DNA from: Methanomassiliicoccales archaeon PtaB.Bin134
Lineage (GTDB): Archaea; Thermoplasmatota; Thermoplasmata; Methanomassiliicoccales; UBA472
Assembly: GCA_002067045.1 (NCBI GenBank)
Contig: MVPZ01000221.1
Span: 1-6,317 of the forward strand
DNA: 6,317 nt
Direction: 5' to 3'
Shown: positions 5,257 to 6,317 of the stretch, piece by piece
Layout of the letters: each line of letters starts with the position of its first letter
Numbering within the stretch: the stretch's first letter is position 1
Made by a program: the position numbers and the translations under genes
Notes under the pieces: generated by a model
Told to the model about the DNA's origin: nothing
Databases searched by the model: none
Seen by the model: only the letters and a program-made list of their open reading frames with translations

Positions 5257-5508
5257 ATGTCTGAAAAGGATAGGGAGGGGAGGGAGGCGGTCATCTACAT
5301 CGCCGCCGCGGTGCCCCTCTTGCTATGGCGTTTGTCCCTCGCCTACCTGCGCATGCGGCGCAGGGCGAAGAAGGAGGGCAGACTGTTCTACTCGGCCCTG
5401 CTGCGGGACGGGGTGCCCCGGGAACAGGCCAAGGAGCTCGCGGACCTGTACTCCTCGAGCATCTCCCTGACCCAGATGATCAGGGAGATGCGCCTGTTCA
5501 CTTCCTGA
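5257..5508 (+). CDS. Single-pass membrane protein with the same C-terminal module as the preceding gene
   Basis: An 83-residue protein of unknown function. A charged N-terminus (MSEKDREGRE) is followed by one hydrophobic helix at about 11-31 (AVIYIAAAVPLLLWRLSLAY) and then a strongly basic stretch (RMRRRAKK, 32-39). By the positive-inside rule the C-terminus faces the cytoplasm. Residues 44-76 (from FYSALLRDGVPREQAKEL to SLTQMIR) are the paralogous copy of the module at 50-82 of the preceding protein. ATG at 5257 lies eight bases after the upstream TGA, and TGAGTGA overlapping that stop is a weak Shine-Dalgarno match, so translational coupling is likely. The last 11 bp overlap the convergent lipocalin-like gene. 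The membrane call is solid by inspection; function is unknown. A role tethering the soluble paralogue or the winged-helix protein to the membrane is inference. Confidence 0.82.
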   Translation: MSEKDREGREAVIYIAAAVPLLLWRLSLAYLRMRRRAKKEGRLFYSALLRDGVPREQAKELADLYSSSISLTQMIREMRLFTS

Positions 5509-6316
5509 ACAGGTACTCGGCTATGCCGTAGCCGACGTCTTCCCCGTCGTCCATGCGGTAACGGGCCAGGGTCTCGAACATTATGGAGCCGCGGTCGTTC
5601 TCGCCCTTGAACTCCATGATGGTCTTCTTCTTCACCTCGCCCTTCACGCCGTAGACCACGCCGTCCTTGTCGTACATGGCCATGAACAGGGTGTTCGGGC
5701 TGCCGTCGGCGTCGTACTCGGTGACCATGTCCACCTTGACCAAGGGCAGGTTCTCCCCGTCCATGTACAGGAAGCCGGCGTCGATCTCACCCTTGTCCAT
5801 GTACAGCTTGGTGACGTTGAAGCCGCAGCCCTCGTTGAACTGGCAGGTGAGCCAGACCCAAGCCCTGGGGGCGGTCCAATCGCGCTCCCCCCAGGAGTGG
5901 TCCCTCTCGCCCAGTCCCTTGACGTAGTACTCCCGGTCGCCCACCACGAGCTGGCCCAGGACCTTGCCCATCTGCTCCAGGTGCTCGGAGGCGACGGACG
6001 CGGCAAGGGCCTCCTTGTCCGCGGTCACGCAATCCCGGTAGTTGAACATAGGGTTGGCGCCCTCGAAGCGCAGGTCGAACTTGACCTTCACGGAGCTGTC
6101 CTCGCCCTTCCGGTGCATCGGGAGCTCGCCGTCGAAGGTCAGGTTCCAGACCTTCTCGTCCTCCACCTTGGTGAAGGCGACCCCCTTGGCGTTCAGGGTC
6201 GCCCCGTCGAACTCCAGGCTCTCCTTGGTTCCCACCAGGGAGCCGTCGGGCATCATGAAGAAGCAGAACAGCATCTTCTCGTTCTTGTTGGGTTTCAGGC
6301 CTAGGCGCATGAATCC
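5498..6316 (-). CDS. AttH/CrtC-like lipocalin-fold protein (5' end outside window)
   Basis: At least 272 residues in a frame that stays open to the window edge. The ATG at 6310 is preceded in frame by Gly-Phe, and GFMRLGLKPN resembles an internal strand of this family, so the true start probably lies beyond the window. The diagnostic block is GERDHSWGERDW at about 134-145 (counted from that ATG), followed by WVWLTCQF. This matches the central motif of AttH/carotenoid 1,2-hydratase-like double-lipocalin proteins. Much of the rest alternates beta strands with Asp/Gly turns, as expected for a beta barrel. The end (DVGYGIAEYLFRK) matches the family's closing strand. Known relatives hydrate carotenoids or are uncharacterised lipid-related proteins; the substrate here is unknown, and no carotenoid genes are in view. 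The visible part has no signal peptide. The gene overlaps the membrane-protein gene by 11 bp. Confidence 0.72.
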   Translation of the reverse strand, partial: GFMRLGLKPNKNEKMLFCFFMMPDGSLVGTKESLEFDGATLNAKGVAFTKVEDEKVWNLTFDGELPMHRKGEDSSVKVKFDLRFEGANPMFNYRDCVTADKEALAASVASEHLEQMGKVLGQLVVGDREYYVKGLGERDHSWGERDWTAPRAWVWLTCQFNEGCGFNVTKLYMDKGEIDAGFLYMDGENLPLVKVDMVTEYDADGSPNTLFMAMYDKDGVVYGVKGEVKKKTIMEFKGENDRGSIMFETLARYRMDDGEDVGYGIAEYLFRK

Positions 6317-6317
6317 G

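Overview
The window is GC-rich, tightly packed archaeal DNA. The archaeal call rests on four genes: an archaeal-type Kae1 (KEOPS, t6A tRNA modification), the archaeal ribosomal protein uS15 directly followed by a RecJ-like DHH phosphoesterase, a fibrillarin (FlpA), and TATA-like A/T islands 22-30 bp in front of several genes. High GC together with these families would fit a high-GC Thermoplasmata-type archaeon such as a Methanomassiliicoccales relative. That placement is inference; nothing in the window proves the order.

Layout. Positions 2-859 (+) hold the 3' part of kae1, cut by the window edge. It converges on, and overlaps by 14 bp, a leftward block: NUDIX hydrolase (3129-2752), then rpsO/uS15 (2673-2215), then the recJ-like gene (2207-846). 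Divergent from the NUDIX gene is a GNAT acetyltransferase (3195-3677, +). It meets the fibrillarin gene (4350-3679, -) tail to tail with one base between the stop codons. Divergent from fibrillarin is a rightward set: a coiled-coil/winged-helix protein (4403-4861), a possible 25-residue leader ORF (4885-4962), a 93-residue soluble protein (4967-5248) and an 83-residue single-pass membrane protein (5257-5508). The last gene overlaps by 11 bp the 3' end of a leftward AttH/CrtC-like lipocalin-fold protein (6316-5498) that runs off the right edge. No stretch over about 110 bp lacks a gene. I see no tRNA, rRNA, CRISPR array, insertion sequence or integration site.

Functionally, half of the window is information processing: t6A formation, the small ribosomal subunit, a DHH nuclease and box C/D RNA methylation. 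The rest is accessory. The least explained part is the rightward set at 4403-5508. The two small proteins share a gapless 33-residue module (15/33 identical), once in soluble form and once behind a transmembrane helix. They lie directly after a putative DNA-binding protein.

Regulation visible in the sequence: two divergent gene pairs each share one symmetrical A/T box (centred near 3170 and 4372). Genes next to such boxes appear leaderless or nearly so, while downstream genes carry Shine-Dalgarno-like sites. The rpsO leader carries a small hairpin.
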